DNA of 6,049 bases from an uncultured Pseudogracilibacillus sp. (GTDB lineage Bacteria > Bacillota > Bacilli > Bacillales > Amphibacillaceae), in the NCBI GenBank assembly GCA_937974845.1, contig CALJVC010000003.1, forward strand, positions 1-6,049, read 5' to 3'. Under the pieces are notes generated by a model, which saw only the letters and a program-made list of their open reading frames with translations, ran no database searches and was not told the origin of the DNA. Below, piece by piece: positions 6,014 to 6,049 of this stretch. Position 1 is the stretch's first letter; every line of letters begins with the position of its first letter. A program made the translations under genes and the position numbers.

Positions 6014-6041
6014 AAGAAAGAAGACAGCCTCCTTCTTTAAA
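6010..6041. terminator. Inverted repeat at the right edge, possible terminator or leader hairpin
   Basis: TTTAAAGAA (6010-6018) and TTCTTTAAA (6033-6041) are perfect 9-bp inverted copies around a 14-base loop. An alternative 7-bp stem pairs AAAGAAG (6017-6023) with CTTCTTT (6032-6038). The stem is AT-rich and no clean T-run follows on either strand inside the window, so a factor-independent terminator of a neighbouring gene is only possible, not shown. Confidence 0.35.
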
Positions 6042-6049
6042 GAAAAAGA

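Larger units (their letters stand above)
5976..6029. repeat. 8-bp inverted repeat spanning the ypbB leader
   Basis: GGCTGTCT (5976-5983) and AGACAGCC (6022-6029) are perfect inverted copies 38 bases apart. On the minus strand the downstream arm occupies bases between the AAAGGAG site and the TTG start, so pairing in the RNA would mask translation initiation, provided transcription starts to the right of 6029. It could also be chance. Confidence 0.4.

Noticed and set aside
1..6049. CRISPR array, tRNA, rRNA or complete insertion sequence
   Set aside because: No regularly spaced repeats, cloverleaf-like segments or transposase coding sequence were seen on either strand.

Overview
The window reads as ordinary chromosome from a low-GC Gram-positive bacterium of the Bacillaceae. 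The evidence is the strong AGGAGG-type ribosome binding sites, the frequent TTG and GTG starts, and a gene order (ypbB, recQ/recS, ypbD, a ypbE-like gene, then gudB) that matches the Bacillus subtilis neighbourhood as I remember it. I cannot name the genus. All six genes lie on the minus strand and transcription runs from right to left, so the first gene is at the right end. Almost the whole window is coding; the only long gap is about 125 bp.

Right half (5974 down to about 2464): four tightly packed genes that look like one operon. ypbB (helix-turn-helix protein, TTG start) overlaps recQ by 11 bp. recQ (RecS-type helicase without an HRDC domain) overlaps a CPBP-family intramembrane protease gene by an ATGA junction. 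That gene's stop codon lies inside the ribosome binding site of a small membrane protein gene. The membrane protein resembles the N-terminal half of YpbE and lacks a LysM domain. YpbB and RecQ probably work together: the C-terminus of YpbB resembles the helicase-associated HTH domain that is fused to RecQ in other bacteria.

Left half: after a 125-bp AT-rich spacer with a candidate extended -10 promoter come a short-type D-alanine-D-alanine ligase gene (GTG start) and, 45 bp further on, a catabolic-type glutamate dehydrogenase gene of the GudB/RocG family. The ligase makes the D-Ala-D-Ala dipeptide for cell-wall precursors. The dehydrogenase links glutamate and 2-oxoglutarate. The ligase gene appears to be an addition at this locus relative to B. 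subtilis.

I see no dramatic new system. The points most worth checking are: two substitutions at normally conserved positions of the glutamate dehydrogenase; a perfect 21-bp in-frame tandem duplication in recQ; the loss of the LysM part of the YpbE-like protein exactly where ddl now sits; and a compact set of direct and inverted repeats in the ypbB leader, one arm of which fills the gap between the ribosome binding site and the TTG start.
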